A DNA stretch of 64,000 bases from Ferdinandcohnia sp047246645 (lineage in GTDB: Bacteria; Bacillota; Bacilli; Bacillales; Bacillaceae_L): contig NZ_JBFOKR010000008.1 in NCBI RefSeq assembly GCF_047246645.1, positions 1 to 64,000 of the forward strand, in the 5' to 3' direction. Position numbers and translations under genes: made by a program. Position 1 is the stretch's first letter; every line of letters begins with the position of its first letter. Below the pieces are notes generated by a model. The model saw only the letters and a list, made by a program, of their open reading frames with translations. It searched no databases and was not told the DNA's origin. Positions 51,497 to 60,860 of the stretch are shown in pieces.

Positions 51497-52012
51497 TTGA
51501 ATACAGCTGAGTTTGCCAGAAAGTTAGGAGTTTCACCTAAAATGGTACGGAAATGGATTAAGCATTTACATATACCTTGTACAAAAAATGAATATGGCCA
51601 CTATGTATTTGAAGAAAATGATCTCCCGTTTTATAAAGAAATAAAAAATCAAGTGAAATCTGGTATCCCAACGGATAAAATAGATATAAAGGCGCTACAA
51701 CCACGAAAGGGGACCGTACGGAAGATGCTCCATGTTTCAGACAAAACAATTGAGGACAAGCTTGCCGAACTCTTGGAACGCGTTAAGCAAAATGAGAAAT
51801 GTATTGAAAAAAAGGCGAGCGATGTTGTTTCCTATCAACTACTACAACACCGTAAAGAAATTGATGAACTACAGCAAAAGGTTCGTTATTTAGAGGAATA
51901 TATTCAGCAGCTTGAAACTGAAAGAAGAGAGGTAAAGAAAGAATTGCCTGTCGTTCTTGAAAAGGTGGACAAGCCAAGGAAACGAAAAAGGATGATTAGT
52001 TTTCTTACTTAA
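51497..52012 (+). CDS. racA: chromosome-anchoring protein RacA
   Basis: Anchors the origin region to the cell pole during axial filament formation, binding DNA and DivIVA. 171 residues: a MerR-like HTH (about 1-50; NTAEFARKLGVSPKMVRKWI, NEYGHYVF), a linker, and a coiled coil (about 85-150) including KASDVVSYQLLQHRKEIDEL, which matches B. subtilis RacA closely. The tail is basic (KPRKRKRMISFLT). The start is TTG at 51497 after GGGAG; the longer frame to 51449 has no ribosome site. It is between tdk and prfA, as expected. Confidence 0.92.
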   Translation: MNTAEFARKLGVSPKMVRKWIKHLHIPCTKNEYGHYVFEENDLPFYKEIKNQVKSGIPTDKIDIKALQPRKGTVRKMLHVSDKTIEDKLAELLERVKQNEKCIEKKASDVVSYQLLQHRKEIDELQQKVRYLEEYIQQLETERREVKKELPVVLEKVDKPRKRKRMISFLT

Positions 52013-52013
52013 A

Positions 52014-52044
52014 AGATCAGATGGGATTCCATCTGGTCTTTATT
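52014..52044 (+). terminator. racA terminator
   Basis: AGATCAGATGG (52014-52024) and CCATCTGGTCT (52029-52039) pair with one G-T, followed by TTATTT. Confidence 0.8.
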
Positions 52045-52069
52045 TGTGAGGATTCGAGAAGTTCCAAAA

Positions 52070-52094
52070 CAAAAAGCACCCCACCGGGAGTGCT
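52070..52094 (-). terminator. tdk terminator
   Basis: AGCACCCC (52075-52082) and GGAGTGCT (52087-52094) pair with one G-T; TTTTT follows on the minus strand. The hairpin touches the tdk stop codon. Confidence 0.78.
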
Positions 52095-52714
52095 TATAAT
52101 TTCATCGTACTATTTTGAACAAATGATTGTACAATTGGTTTACCTGGTACTTCATGATGATGGCGACAGCGTGGTTCGTAAGATTCTGATGCACCTACAA
52201 GGATAACTGGATCATCAAAAGAAGCAGGGCTTCCATTAATTAAGCGTTGTGTTCTGCTTGATGGAGAACCGCAAACAGAGCATACCGCTTGTAGCTTTGT
52301 AACTGTTTCTGCTAGAGATAACAACTCCGGAACTTTTCCGAAAGGTTCGCCACGGAAGTCTTGGTCTAAGCCAGCCACAATTACACGGTGACCTCGGTTT
52401 GCTAATGCTTGTACAACTTCCACAATTCCATCGTCAAAAAATTGTACTTCATCAATTGCAACCACATCTGTGTTAGCTGAAACATCTTCTAGGATATCAG
52501 TTGATTTTGCAACTGGTTTCGCATCAAATGATGTACCATTGTGAGAAACTACTGCTTCTGCAGCATATCGGTTGTCGATCCTTGGTTTAAAAACCTGAAC
52601 GGTTTGTCTTGCAAATTGAGTTCGACGTACACGTCTAATAAGTTCTTCTGATTTACCTGAAAACATGCTTCCGCATATTACTTCGAGCCAGCCAGTTTGC
52701 TTCATTACGTACAT
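52094..52714 (-). CDS. tdk: thymidine kinase
   Basis: Phosphorylates thymidine with ATP (salvage). 206 residues with P-loop GSMFSGKSEELIRRVRR, IDEVQFFD, the lasso region GLDQDFRGEPFG, zinc Cys pairs (CSVCG and the CRHHHE segment) and VILVGASESYEPRC. The tail is somewhat longer than in B. subtilis. The ATG at 52714 follows AAAGGGAGG. Confidence 0.96.
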   Translation of the reverse strand: MYVMKQTGWLEVICGSMFSGKSEELIRRVRRTQFARQTVQVFKPRIDNRYAAEAVVSHNGTSFDAKPVAKSTDILEDVSANTDVVAIDEVQFFDDGIVEVVQALANRGHRVIVAGLDQDFRGEPFGKVPELLSLAETVTKLQAVCSVCGSPSSRTQRLINGSPASFDDPVILVGASESYEPRCRHHHEVPGKPIVQSFVQNSTMKL

Positions 52715-52919
52715 GAAACGGCCTCCCTTTCCTCGGTTGTTTCCCACCTGAGTCAATTGATTGACCGCAAATTAGAGGATTTTGTTTTAGAGTTTATTAA
52801 AAATGGGGTAATAATGTATATGATTGCAAAAACACGCCTTGGAATTAATCTAGTCCGAGGCTTCACTTCGGGGTGTAACACCGAATAAATAAGTAAAAAG
52901 TAAGTATATAAGTACAAAA

Positions 52920-52948
52920 AACAGGCAAGGAGTAAAAACTTGCCTGTT
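52920..52948 (-). terminator. rpmE terminator
   Basis: AACAGGCAAG (52920-52929) and CTTGCCTGTT (52939-52948) form a perfect 10-bp stem with T-rich sequence after it on the minus strand. Confidence 0.9.
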
Positions 52949-52967
52949 TTGGCTGTTAAAAACGGAA

Positions 52968-53168
52968 TTATTTAATACCGTATTTTTTATTGAATTTATC
53001 TACACGTCCACCTGCATCAGCGAACTTCTGACGGCCTGTATAGAATGGGTGACACTCTGAGCAAACCTCAACGCGTAACGCTTCTTTTACAGAACCAGAT
53101 TCAAATTCGTTTCCACAAGCACAAGTCACCATAACTTTTTTATAGTTTGGATGAATTCCTGATTTCAT
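52968..53168 (-). CDS. rpmE: ribosomal protein L31, zinc-binding type
   Basis: 66 residues of the 50S subunit. The zinc ligands are Cys16, Cys18, Cys36 and Cys39 (CAC and CSEC), so this is the zinc-containing C+ paralogue. HPFYTGRQKFADAGGRVDKF is typical. The ATG follows GAAGGAGATGAG. Confidence 0.97.
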   Translation of the reverse strand: MKSGIHPNYKKVMVTCACGNEFESGSVKEALRVEVCSECHPFYTGRQKFADAGGRVDKFNKKYGIK

Positions 53169-53386
53169 TTTCGTCTCATCTCCTTCCGCCCTGAATCATT
53201 TATCGAAAAAGAGTTACGTCCAAGAATTTAGTAAGATTGCATGTACAATCTCAAATATCTCAAACGCACATGATGAAATTATAACAAGTGAAGCTTATAT
53301 TTGCAACTCAATCTGAACGTATTTACACAATAATCCGCAACAAATTTCTTCCATCCGTAACAAAACGAAGGGAGAGTTCGGATTGT

Positions 53387-54664
53387 CTATTGATTTCTTC
53401 TCGCCTGAGCCGCTTTTCTCTCAGCTTCAAGTACTTCAAAAAACTCCGCATTTGTTTTTGATTGTTTCAGCTTACGTAAAAATTTCTCAGCAAAGTCAGG
53501 TGAATCTGACATCGCTTTACGGATTGCCCAAATTTTATCAAGTTTATCTTTTTGAATGAGAAGCTCTTCTTTTCTTGTTCCTGAACGACGGATATCAATT
53601 GCAGGGAAGATACGACGTTCTGCTAGAGAACGATCTAAGTGAAGCTCCATATTACCTGTACCTTTAAATTCTTCATAAATGACATCATCCATACGTGATC
53701 CTGTATCAACTAAGGCTGTAGCTAAAATGGTTAAGCTTCCGCCTTCTTCAATATTTCTCGCCGCACCGAAGAAACGCTTTGGACGGTGGAAAGCAGCAGG
53801 GTCTATACCACCTGATAATGTACGTCCACTTGGAGGAATAACAAGGTTATACGCTCTAGCAAGACGTGTAATACTATCCATTAATATGATAACATCTTTT
53901 TTATGCTCAACCAGGCGCATTGCTCTCTCAAGCACTAGTTCAGCAACCTTAATATGATTTTCTGGAACTTCGTCAAATGTTGAACTTACTACATCACCAG
54001 CAACTGAACGTTCAATGTCAGTAACCTCTTCCGGACGCTCGTCAATTAACAACACAATAAGCTCGGCTTCCGGATTATTAGTTGTAATGCTATTTGCAAT
54101 TTCTTTAATAAGCATAGTTTTACCAGCCTTAGGAGGTGCAACAATTAGTCCACGCTGCCCAAAACCAACTGGAGCTAAGATATCCATGATTCTTGTTGAG
54201 ATATAGTTTGGTGTAGTTTCTAGAATGACTTGACGATCTGGATAAAGTGGAGTTAGTCCAGGGAAGTGAACACGCTCTTTTGCAGATTCAGGGTCATCTC
54301 CGTTTACTGCTTCAACATGCAGTAAGCCGTAGTATCGCTCATTTTCTTTTGGAGGACGTACTTTACCTGATACCTTATCACCATTTCTTAAATCAAAACG
54401 ACGAATTTGGGATGCTGAAATATAAATGTCCTCTGAGCTCGGAGAATAGTTGATCGGACGTAAAAATCCAAAGCCTTCCGATTGGATAATTTCCAGGACA
54501 CCTTCCATAAATAAAAGTCCATCTTGTTCAGCTCTTGCTTTTAAAATAGCAAAAATAAGTTCCTTTTTCGATAGCTTGCTGTAATATGAAACCTTGTATT
54601 CGCGAGCAAGTTCATATAGTTCTTTTAATTTCATGTTTTCTAAACTAGATATTGTAATACTCAT
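53387..54664 (-). CDS. rho: transcription termination factor Rho
   Basis: A hexameric RNA-dependent ATPase. 425 residues: an N-terminal Rho_N helix domain (1-45), the cold-shock RNA-binding domain (GFGFLRP, about 64-120), the Walker A motif APPKAGKT (176-183) and the Q/R loop region. Very close to B. subtilis Rho by my memory. Start ATG at 54664 has only AGAGTGG upstream; a downstream ATG (MKLKELYEL) has no ribosome site. Confidence 0.97.
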   Translation of the reverse strand: MSITISSLENMKLKELYELAREYKVSYYSKLSKKELIFAILKARAEQDGLLFMEGVLEIIQSEGFGFLRPINYSPSSEDIYISASQIRRFDLRNGDKVSGKVRPPKENERYYGLLHVEAVNGDDPESAKERVHFPGLTPLYPDRQVILETTPNYISTRIMDILAPVGFGQRGLIVAPPKAGKTMLIKEIANSITTNNPEAELIVLLIDERPEEVTDIERSVAGDVVSSTFDEVPENHIKVAELVLERAMRLVEHKKDVIILMDSITRLARAYNLVIPPSGRTLSGGIDPAAFHRPKRFFGAARNIEEGGSLTILATALVDTGSRMDDVIYEEFKGTGNMELHLDRSLAERRIFPAIDIRRSGTRKEELLIQKDKLDKIWAIRKAMSDSPDFAEKFLRKLKQSKTNAEFFEVLEAERKAAQARRNQ

Positions 54665-55087
54665 TCGTACACCACTCTTTAATTTTTTAAAAAATAGATT
54701 TAACCTGTTCCTAAAATGCTCTTTTCATTGATTAAATAATGAATTCTTCCACCAAGGTTCGTTTCTATGTAGGCACTATTTTATGTAAGGCAGACAACAA
54801 CGAAGACGAAACATTTTACTATAAAAATAAAGATGGAATGAATGTAGATAAAGAAGCATTATGAGGGTTACTTTGAAGTTTTCATATAAGTCGTTTTTTC
54901 GCGGTACTTTTTCTCTTTGTTTTTGGTAGATGGTTACCCTAAATGAAATGGAAAATAGAAGACCATAGAGATGTCCTTTTTATTTTACCCTATAATCTCT
55001 TTTTTAATCAATACTATTCTTTAGATAGTGTTATTAAGAATTCTTTTTCTTATTGAAAAACCCTTATTTGTAATAGTGTGTATTACA
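54665..55087. other. rho upstream region
   Basis: About 420 bp of AT-rich non-coding DNA. I could not identify a clear promoter or leader structure for rho, and no gene is supported. Confidence 0.45.
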
Positions 55088-55402
55088 GAGTTTGGTGATT
55101 TCCGCTCCTGGCACTCGCTTTCCGCGGGCGGACCGTGAGCCTCCTCACTGAAATGCTGAAGCGGCTTGGTCAGAAACGAGGAAATTGGAGACTCCGACAA
55201 AAGAGGCGTCTTTTGCCTCTGGCGGAGGAGTTGAAATTTCTCGAGTTTCTAGCCGCTGAAGCTAGACAAGTCGCATGCTCCTGCGGGGTCTCACTTGGTC
55301 ACGCTATTCCCGCAGGACTTTGAGAGGCTCCTTTGAATTCTCCCACGCACGAAGAAAATGCAAAGCATTTTCGAGGAGTCTCGTGCCATGCGCTACAATC
55401 AC
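55088..55402 (+). repeat. family B repeat, long form
   Basis: Starts with the shared end (TTTGGTGATTTCCGCTCC at 55091), includes GGCACTCGC and TTCCGCGGGCGGACC, a central insertion relative to the 10881 copy with AGAGGCGTCTTTTGCCTCT, and ends GAGTCTCGTGCCATGCGCT. Short frames in it are artefacts. Confidence 0.78.
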
Positions 55403-55483
55403 CTTGTTGTTGATAACATTAATAGCTACAGTTTTTTTGTAAAATCAAGCTTCACCTTAGGGAACTATTATTTATGCAAACAA

Positions 55484-55507
55484 AGAAAAGCGAGTTCTCC
55501 CACTCGC
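55484..55507 (-). terminator. glpX terminator
   Basis: GCGAGT (55490-55495) and ACTCGC (55502-55507) pair; TTTTCTTTG follows on the minus strand, 9 bp past the stop. Confidence 0.75.
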
Positions 55508-55515
55508 CTCTTATT

Positions 55516-56478
55516 CTATTTAATTACTAGATTTGGCTTTTTCTTCAGGCTATGTCTTCCATCGATAAAACGAACTGTGCCTGATTTTGCACGCATAACA
55601 ACTGAGTGCGTCGTGCCAATTAAACCTTTAAATTGAACGCCACGTAAAAGCTCACCATCAGTTACACCTGTCGCTGCAAAGATTGCGTCATCTCCGCTTA
55701 CTAAGTCCTCCATGCGAAGAACCCGGGTTACGTCTAGCCCCATTTTTACACAACGAGCAAGCTCTTCATCATTCTGAGGCACTAGCTTCCCCTGGATTTC
55801 TCCTCCAAGACATTTTAAGGCAACAGCGGATAAAACGCCTTCTGGAGCTCCTCCGGAACCAAATAAGATATCAACACCAGTATGATCGAACGCGGTGTTA
55901 ATTGCACCCGCCACATCACCGTCATTAATAAGCTTAATTCTTGCACCCGCTTCACGTAATTGCGAAATAATATGTGCATGTCGCGGTCTGTTCAAAACAG
56001 TTGCCACAACATCTTCTATATCTTTGTTTTTTGCTCGAGCGACCGCTCGTAGATTATCTATAATTGGCGCATCAATATCAATTAACCCAACAGCTTCTGG
56101 ACCAACTGCAATTTTATCCATATACATATCAGGTGCATGAAGCAAGTTTCCATTATCTGCAACCGCTAAAACAGACAATGCATTCCAGCCACCAGAAGCT
56201 AAAATATTAGTACCTTCTAATGGATCGACTGCAACATCCAATCGAGGTCCATAACCAGTTCCTAACTTTTCTCCTATATATAGCATTGGAGCCTCGTCCA
56301 TTTCTCCCTCTCCAATTACAACCTGCCCCTTCATAGGGATTGTATCGAACACATCTCTCATTGCAGATGTTGCAGCACCATCAGCCTCATCCTTTTTTCC
56401 GCGCCCCATCCAGCGTGCTGATGCCAACGCCGCTGCCTCGGTAACACGGACTAGCTCCATCGATAAACTTCTCTCCAT
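55516..56478 (-). CDS. glpX: class II fructose-1,6-bisphosphatase
   Basis: Hydrolyses fructose-1,6-bisphosphate in gluconeogenesis. 320 residues with the metal-site motifs IGEGEMDEAPMLYIGE, AVDPLEGTN and GSGGAPEGVLSAVALKCLGG. The start is ATG at 56478 after GAGGGGGAAGG; the longer frame to 56547 enters the family E repeat. Confidence 0.95.
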   Translation of the reverse strand: MERSLSMELVRVTEAAALASARWMGRGKKDEADGAATSAMRDVFDTIPMKGQVVIGEGEMDEAPMLYIGEKLGTGYGPRLDVAVDPLEGTNILASGGWNALSVLAVADNGNLLHAPDMYMDKIAVGPEAVGLIDIDAPIIDNLRAVARAKNKDIEDVVATVLNRPRHAHIISQLREAGARIKLINDGDVAGAINTAFDHTGVDILFGSGGAPEGVLSAVALKCLGGEIQGKLVPQNDEELARCVKMGLDVTRVLRMEDLVSGDDAIFAATGVTDGELLRGVQFKGLIGTTHSVVMRAKSGTVRFIDGRHSLKKKPNLVIK

Positions 56479-56527
56479 GATAAACCTTCCCCCTCTAGAA
56501 AACCAATGTATTAATAAAATATGTAAC

Positions 56528-56756
56528 ATCCTAATCAAATGCGCCATAGCGTATTTGCGCCCGATTTTTTTCGAACTTGCTCGATAGAGTGAAACTTAAT
56601 CAGTGGTGTTTTTCCACTGATTATTAGTTGAACTAATCAGGCTTTTATTGGCAGTTTGCCCCAAGGGCTTACTGCCAGTTAACGCGTGAAAAACTTCCTC
56701 TGAAAAATCGTGGCATCCGCCGGAGGCTTTAACTTTATTCAGTGGGGATTGAACAT
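56528..56756. repeat. family E repeat with inserted hairpins
   Basis: Shares with 31925-32051 the left palindrome (AATGCGCC, GCGTATTTGCGCCC), the TCGAACTTGCTCGA arm and the right part GGCATCCGCCGGAGGCTTTAA. Between them are extra arms: AATCAGTGG/CCACTGATT (about 56618-56642) and the nested GGCAGTTTGCCC-CAA-GGGCTTACTGCC (about 56650-56676). Confidence 0.68.
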
Positions 56757-56852
56757 ATATTATATAAAATTCTGATTTCGTTTCACCCAGCATCTATAAA
56801 TACAGCGAATTCCATGAATAAAATTAAATGTGTTATACTATTTAGTGTACAC

Positions 56853-56880
56853 GAAAAACCCCACTATTGTAAGTGGGGTT
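56853..56880 (-). terminator. murAB terminator
   Basis: AACCCCAC (56857-56864) and GTGGGGTT (56873-56880) pair; TTTTTCG follows on the minus strand. Confidence 0.85.
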
Positions 56881-56940
56881 CTGTAATTTTGTTATCATAT
56901 TTTACAAAAAGGTTATACTATTTCGTTTCAGGTTAACACA

Positions 56941-58227
56941 TTAAGAATTTTGCACTTGTTCAATTTCTTCCTCAGTTAAGCTTTCACGCCAAATTGTAGC
57001 TCCAAGGCCAGTTAACTTTTCTTCAAGATGACTATAACCGCGATCAATATGTTCTAAGCCGGTAATTTCAGTAACACCTTCAGCCATTAAACCAGCCACA
57101 ACAAGTGCCGCACCTGCGCGTAAATCACTTGCTTTTACCTTAGCCCCTTGTAATTGAACAGGACCGGTAACAATAGCTGATCTGCCTTCCACCTTGATTT
57201 GAGCACTCATTCTTCGAAGTTCATCGATATGCTTAAATCGTGCTCCGTAGATCGTATCCGTAACAACACCTGTACCACTTGCTTTTGTTAAAAGAGAAGT
57301 GAACGGTTGTTGAAGGTCGGTTGGAAAGCCCGGGTAAACAAGGGTTTTAATATCAACCGCTTTAAGGTCCTTACGTCCAGCAACCCAAATTTGATCGTTG
57401 CTTGTTTCAACTGTAACTCCCATTTCTCTAAACTTCGCGATAAGTGATTCAAGGTGAAGAGGAATAACATTGTCAATCAATACTTCGTCACCCATTGCAG
57501 CACCTACAATCATGTACGTGCCAGCTTCGATACGGTCAGGAATAATCGTATGACGACAACCTTGCAGGGAATCAACACCGTCAATTCGAATGACATCTGT
57601 ACCTGCACCCTTAATTTTCGCACCCATACTTGTTAATAATGTCGCAACATCAATAATTTCTGGCTCTTTTGCTGCATTTTCAATAACAGTCCGACCCTTT
57701 GCACGCACAGCTGCTAACATGATATTAATTGTTGCCCCAACACTAACTACGTCCAAATAAATTCTAGCACCGCGTAATTCATCTGCACGAAGATAAATCG
57801 CACCTTGTTCATTTGTAACAGTTGCACCTAGTGCTTCAAATCCTTTAATATGCTGGTCGATTGGTCGTGGACCTAAATGACAGCCACCAGGCAAACCAAT
57901 TACCGCCTTTTTAAAGCGGCCAAGCATTGCACCCATTAAATAATAAGAGGCACGCAGCTTTTTAACTCTTCCATTTGGTAATGGCATTGAAACGATATTA
58001 GAAGGATCAACGTAGATTTCTTCTTTATTTATACTTACATGGCCACCTATTTCTTCTAATAGGTCCCCTAAGATTTGAACATCTGAAATATCAGGTAAGC
58101 CTTCAATTGTAACTGGCGACTCTGCTAATATGGTTGCTGGGATAAGAGCAACAGCACTATTTTTAGCACCACTGATTTTTACAGAGCCTTTCAATGGATA
58201 ACCGCCTGCTATTTTAAGTTTTTCCAT
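56941..58227 (-). CDS. murAB: UDP-N-acetylglucosamine 1-carboxyvinyltransferase MurAB (MurZ)
   Basis: The second MurA isozyme, 428 residues. Lys22-Asn23 in GAKNS and the catalytic loop PGGCHLGPRPIDQH with Cys116. Context (fbaA upstream, glpX/rho downstream) matches B. subtilis murAB. The ATG follows GAAGGGAGA. Confidence 0.95.
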   Translation of the reverse strand: MEKLKIAGGYPLKGSVKISGAKNSAVALIPATILAESPVTIEGLPDISDVQILGDLLEEIGGHVSINKEEIYVDPSNIVSMPLPNGRVKKLRASYYLMGAMLGRFKKAVIGLPGGCHLGPRPIDQHIKGFEALGATVTNEQGAIYLRADELRGARIYLDVVSVGATINIMLAAVRAKGRTVIENAAKEPEIIDVATLLTSMGAKIKGAGTDVIRIDGVDSLQGCRHTIIPDRIEAGTYMIVGAAMGDEVLIDNVIPLHLESLIAKFREMGVTVETSNDQIWVAGRKDLKAVDIKTLVYPGFPTDLQQPFTSLLTKASGTGVVTDTIYGARFKHIDELRRMSAQIKVEGRSAIVTGPVQLQGAKVKASDLRAGAALVVAGLMAEGVTEITGLEHIDRGYSHLEEKLTGLGATIWRESLTEEEIEQVQNS

Positions 58228-58741
58228 ATGTGTCTCCCTTCTGCGAAGATGACGGTTTTGTAAGGGAAACTTGAATTACCTCGATCTGTTCCCTTTTCAC
58301 GTACATATTACACTTCACTCTGGTGGTATATTTTAACATTTATTTTATTCAAAGCTGTACGAGTATTAATTTCTAGTTTACACGAAAATCATAAAATCAT
58401 GAAACATTTTAAAGCTTTTTTCAAAAACAATTCATCCCACCTATGTAAACATACTCCATTAGGTAGATAAAATAGTTCAAAAGTATAGTTTCTGCTTGGT
58501 ATAGGAAATTTGATGTTGTGAATGAAGTATTTCTTGTTGAAGATCTATGAAATGTATATTAGGCTTCGAAGAACATGTTGTATCGTTGAAATACTAGGAT
58601 TCACCACCATCTCCTTTCATATCAGTATTATCGGCACTAAGTGGCCGTTTCCCCTATACTACCTGTTTTGCCAAAGTGTTTCATGGACATACCATTTATT
58701 TTAAGAGGTATCTTTGGCACCTATATTATAACGTAAGAAAA
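58228..58741. other. fbaA-murAB intergenic region without tal
   Basis: About 500 bp, AT-rich. In B. subtilis and many relatives a transaldolase gene sits here; none is present. A 60-codon plus frame (58522-58704) has no ribosome site or family resemblance. Confidence 0.55.
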
Positions 58742-58784
58742 CCGCTCTTCCAAATTACATAACTGTAAAGTAGAGTGAGAGCGG
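58738..58784 (-). terminator. possible fbaA terminator
   Basis: CCGCTCT (58742-58748) and AGAGCGG (58778-58784) pair with a 29-nt loop; TTTTCTT follows on the minus strand. A TTCGAAGGCATGCTTCGAA palindrome lies nearby (58798-58816). Confidence 0.55.
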
Positions 58785-58864
58785 CTTACGTATATATTCG
58801 AAGGCATGCTTCGAAGTATTCAATTTATTTGACGTACAAATTCATAAAAAGTTTCAGGTGTTTT

Positions 58865-59722
58865 TTACGCTTTACCTGAAGAACCAAATTCACGCATTTT
58901 ACCTTTAACTGTTTCTTTAATTGCGTCACGAGCTGGACCTAAGTATTTACGTGGGTCATATTCATTTGGTTTTGCTGCAAGCACTTCACGAACTGTTTTT
59001 GCAGAAGCGATTTGATTTTCTGTGTTAACATTGATTTTTGCTGTTCCTAAAGAAACCGCTCTTTGGATATCTTTTGTTGGAATTCCAGTTCCACCGTGAA
59101 GTACAAGTGGTAATCCAGTAAGATTTCCGATTTCCTCCATCTCTTTGAAACCAAGGTTTGGTTCACCTTTGTAAGGTCCGTGTACAGAACCAAGAGCTGG
59201 AGCTAAGCAATCAATACCAGTACGTTTTACTAGCTCTACGCATTCTTGAGCGTCCGCATAGATTACGCCCTCAGCAACAACATCATCCTCTTGTCCACCA
59301 ACAGTACCAAGTTCTGCTTCAACAGAAACTCCGTGGAAATGTGCTAACTCAACAACTTTCGAAGTAATTTCAACATTTTCTTCAAACGGATGGTGAGAAG
59401 CATCGATCATTACAGATGTAAAACCAGCATGAATTGCTTTTGCACATGATTCATAGCTTGAACCATGGTCAAGGTGAATAGCAACTGGAACTGTAACGTT
59501 ATAGTCTTCAATAAGAGCTGTAACCATTGCTACAACTGTTTTGAATCCACCCATATAACGAGCAGCACCTTCAGAAACACCTAAAATAACTGGTGAATTT
59601 TCTTCTTGTGCAGCTTGTAAAATTGCTTGTGTAAACTCTAAATTATTTAAATTAAATTGACCTACTGCATAACCTTCTGCTTTCCCTTTTTCAAGCATTT
59701 CTTTCATTGAAACTAAAGGCAT
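58865..59722 (-). CDS. fbaA: class II fructose-1,6-bisphosphate aldolase
   Basis: A zinc aldolase of glycolysis and gluconeogenesis, 285 residues. Motifs are QFNLNNLEFTQAIL, the Zn-site HLDHGSSYESC, EAELGTVGGQED, HGGTGIP and KINVNTE. The ATG at 59722 follows AAAGGAGGA; the annotated long frame to 59836 has a non-protein-like N terminus. Confidence 0.97.
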   Translation of the reverse strand: MPLVSMKEMLEKGKAEGYAVGQFNLNNLEFTQAILQAAQEENSPVILGVSEGAARYMGGFKTVVAMVTALIEDYNVTVPVAIHLDHGSSYESCAKAIHAGFTSVMIDASHHPFEENVEITSKVVELAHFHGVSVEAELGTVGGQEDDVVAEGVIYADAQECVELVKRTGIDCLAPALGSVHGPYKGEPNLGFKEMEEIGNLTGLPLVLHGGTGIPTKDIQRAVSLGTAKINVNTENQIASAKTVREVLAAKPNEYDPRKYLGPARDAIKETVKGKMREFGSSGKA

Positions 59723-60100
59723 GTGAAGTCCTCCTTTTGTACCGTTTTTTATAACCATTCCATCATTTCGTATCACAATTAGAATGACCTTTTTAAAATA
59801 ATAATATGTAAAATGATAATAGAAATTGATAGACAACCGGCCTATTAAAGCTTCACGTTCAAAAAGGAGTTAAACCGAACGCAGTAATTCTGCTCTAGTT
59901 CTTACGTGACTTCTTGAACAATCTAGTAAAAAGCCTTATATCCTATGGAATAGCTATATTACAGTACATAGCATATCAACAACATCTTGATTCCGCAATA
60001 GTCTTGACTTCAGTGAAATACCACGTAACCGTTTCCAATCTAAGCACAATGCCCTTTAACATATTTTTGTCTTTTTTAGGACATTTTTCACAATCTTATT
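59723..60100. other. spo0F-fbaA intergenic region
   Basis: About 380 bp. No gene, clear terminator or structured RNA is evident. The fbaA promoter is presumably here but I could not choose one. Confidence 0.4.
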
Positions 60101-60469
60101 TTACGATTTTAAAGGAATATGCTTTCTCACCGCTTCACGAATTTCATCAATGTCAAACGGCTTTGCAAAGTGAGTAATTGCTCCTAAATCCTTTGCCTCT
60201 TGAATCATATCCAATTCCCCATAGGCTGTCATAATAATAACTCGGATTTCCGGATCAATTTTTTTCAAGCGTTTTAGGATTTCTATCCCATCCATACCCG
60301 GGATTTTCATATCTAATAAAACTAAGTCTGGAGAGTGTTTTTGGACGATATCGATAGCCTGTACTCCGTTTGCTGCTTGGAATGTCTTATAACCTTCTTT
60401 ATGAAAAACTTCATTTAACAGTATTCGTATTCCGTATTGGTCATCAACAATTAAGATCTTATCTGACAC
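60101..60469 (-). CDS. spo0F: sporulation phosphorelay response regulator Spo0F
   Basis: A single-domain receiver that takes phosphate from sporulation kinases and passes it to Spo0B. 122 residues: acidic pocket Asp9-Asp10, phospho-acceptor Asp53 in LLDMKIPGMDG, Thr81 (IIMTAYGELD) and Lys103 (FAKPFD). No output domain. The interaction helix DDQYGIRILLNEVF is as in B. subtilis. Confidence 0.98.
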   Translation of the reverse strand: MSDKILIVDDQYGIRILLNEVFHKEGYKTFQAANGVQAIDIVQKHSPDLVLLDMKIPGMDGIEILKRLKKIDPEIRVIIMTAYGELDMIQEAKDLGAITHFAKPFDIDEIREAVRKHIPLKS

Positions 60470-60562
60470 TCTAAAACCCCCCTTATTCTGCTAAAAAATT
60501 ATGTATGCTCCATTAGATGTAAAAATGCTATTACTCAATGGTTTCACTCATTAAACAATTTT

Positions 60563-60588
60563 ATTCTACCTTAAATGGTAAATCTCCT
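60563..60588 (-). promoter_or_regulatory. possible sigma-H promoter of spo0F
   Basis: On the minus strand AGGAGAT (rc of 60582-60588) is followed after 15 nt by GAAT (rc of 60563-60566). The spacing is 1 nt longer than ideal. spo0F has a sigma-H promoter in B. subtilis. I see no perfect 0A box. Confidence 0.4.
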
Positions 60589-60657
60589 TCTTTTTTGGAA
60601 AGAAATCTTATTATTTGTCAAGTGCTGTAAGATGGTGAATAAGTGCTGGATACAAGG

Positions 60658-60711
60658 TTTGGTGATTTCCGCTCCTGGCACTCGCTCCAAACACCCTTTT
60701 GAAAACCTAGC
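60658..60711 (+). repeat. internally deleted family B repeat
   Basis: The left-end sequence TTTGGTGATTTCCGCTCC and GGCACTCG is joined directly to a right-end-like CTCCAAACACCCTTTTGAAA. The middle (~170-290 bp in other copies) is missing. Confidence 0.65.
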
Positions 60712-60860
60712 TTGTAGATTAAAAACCTTCCCGTTTAGATTTAAAAATGAACAGAACTACTAAATCAATCTATTTAAAAAACTATATCAGCATACAATTT
60801 CCTCTTTTTTTGTAAAACCGTTATACTATTGGTACGATTTTAAGTAAGGAGTTGAGCAAT

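Noticed and set aside
52715..52967. 63-codon plus frame between tdk and rpmE
   Set aside because: It begins inside the tdk start region on the opposite strand and has no ribosome site.
58522..58704. 60-codon plus frame in the fbaA-murAB gap
   Set aside because: No ribosome site, no neighbours on that strand and no family resemblance; it does not correspond to tal.
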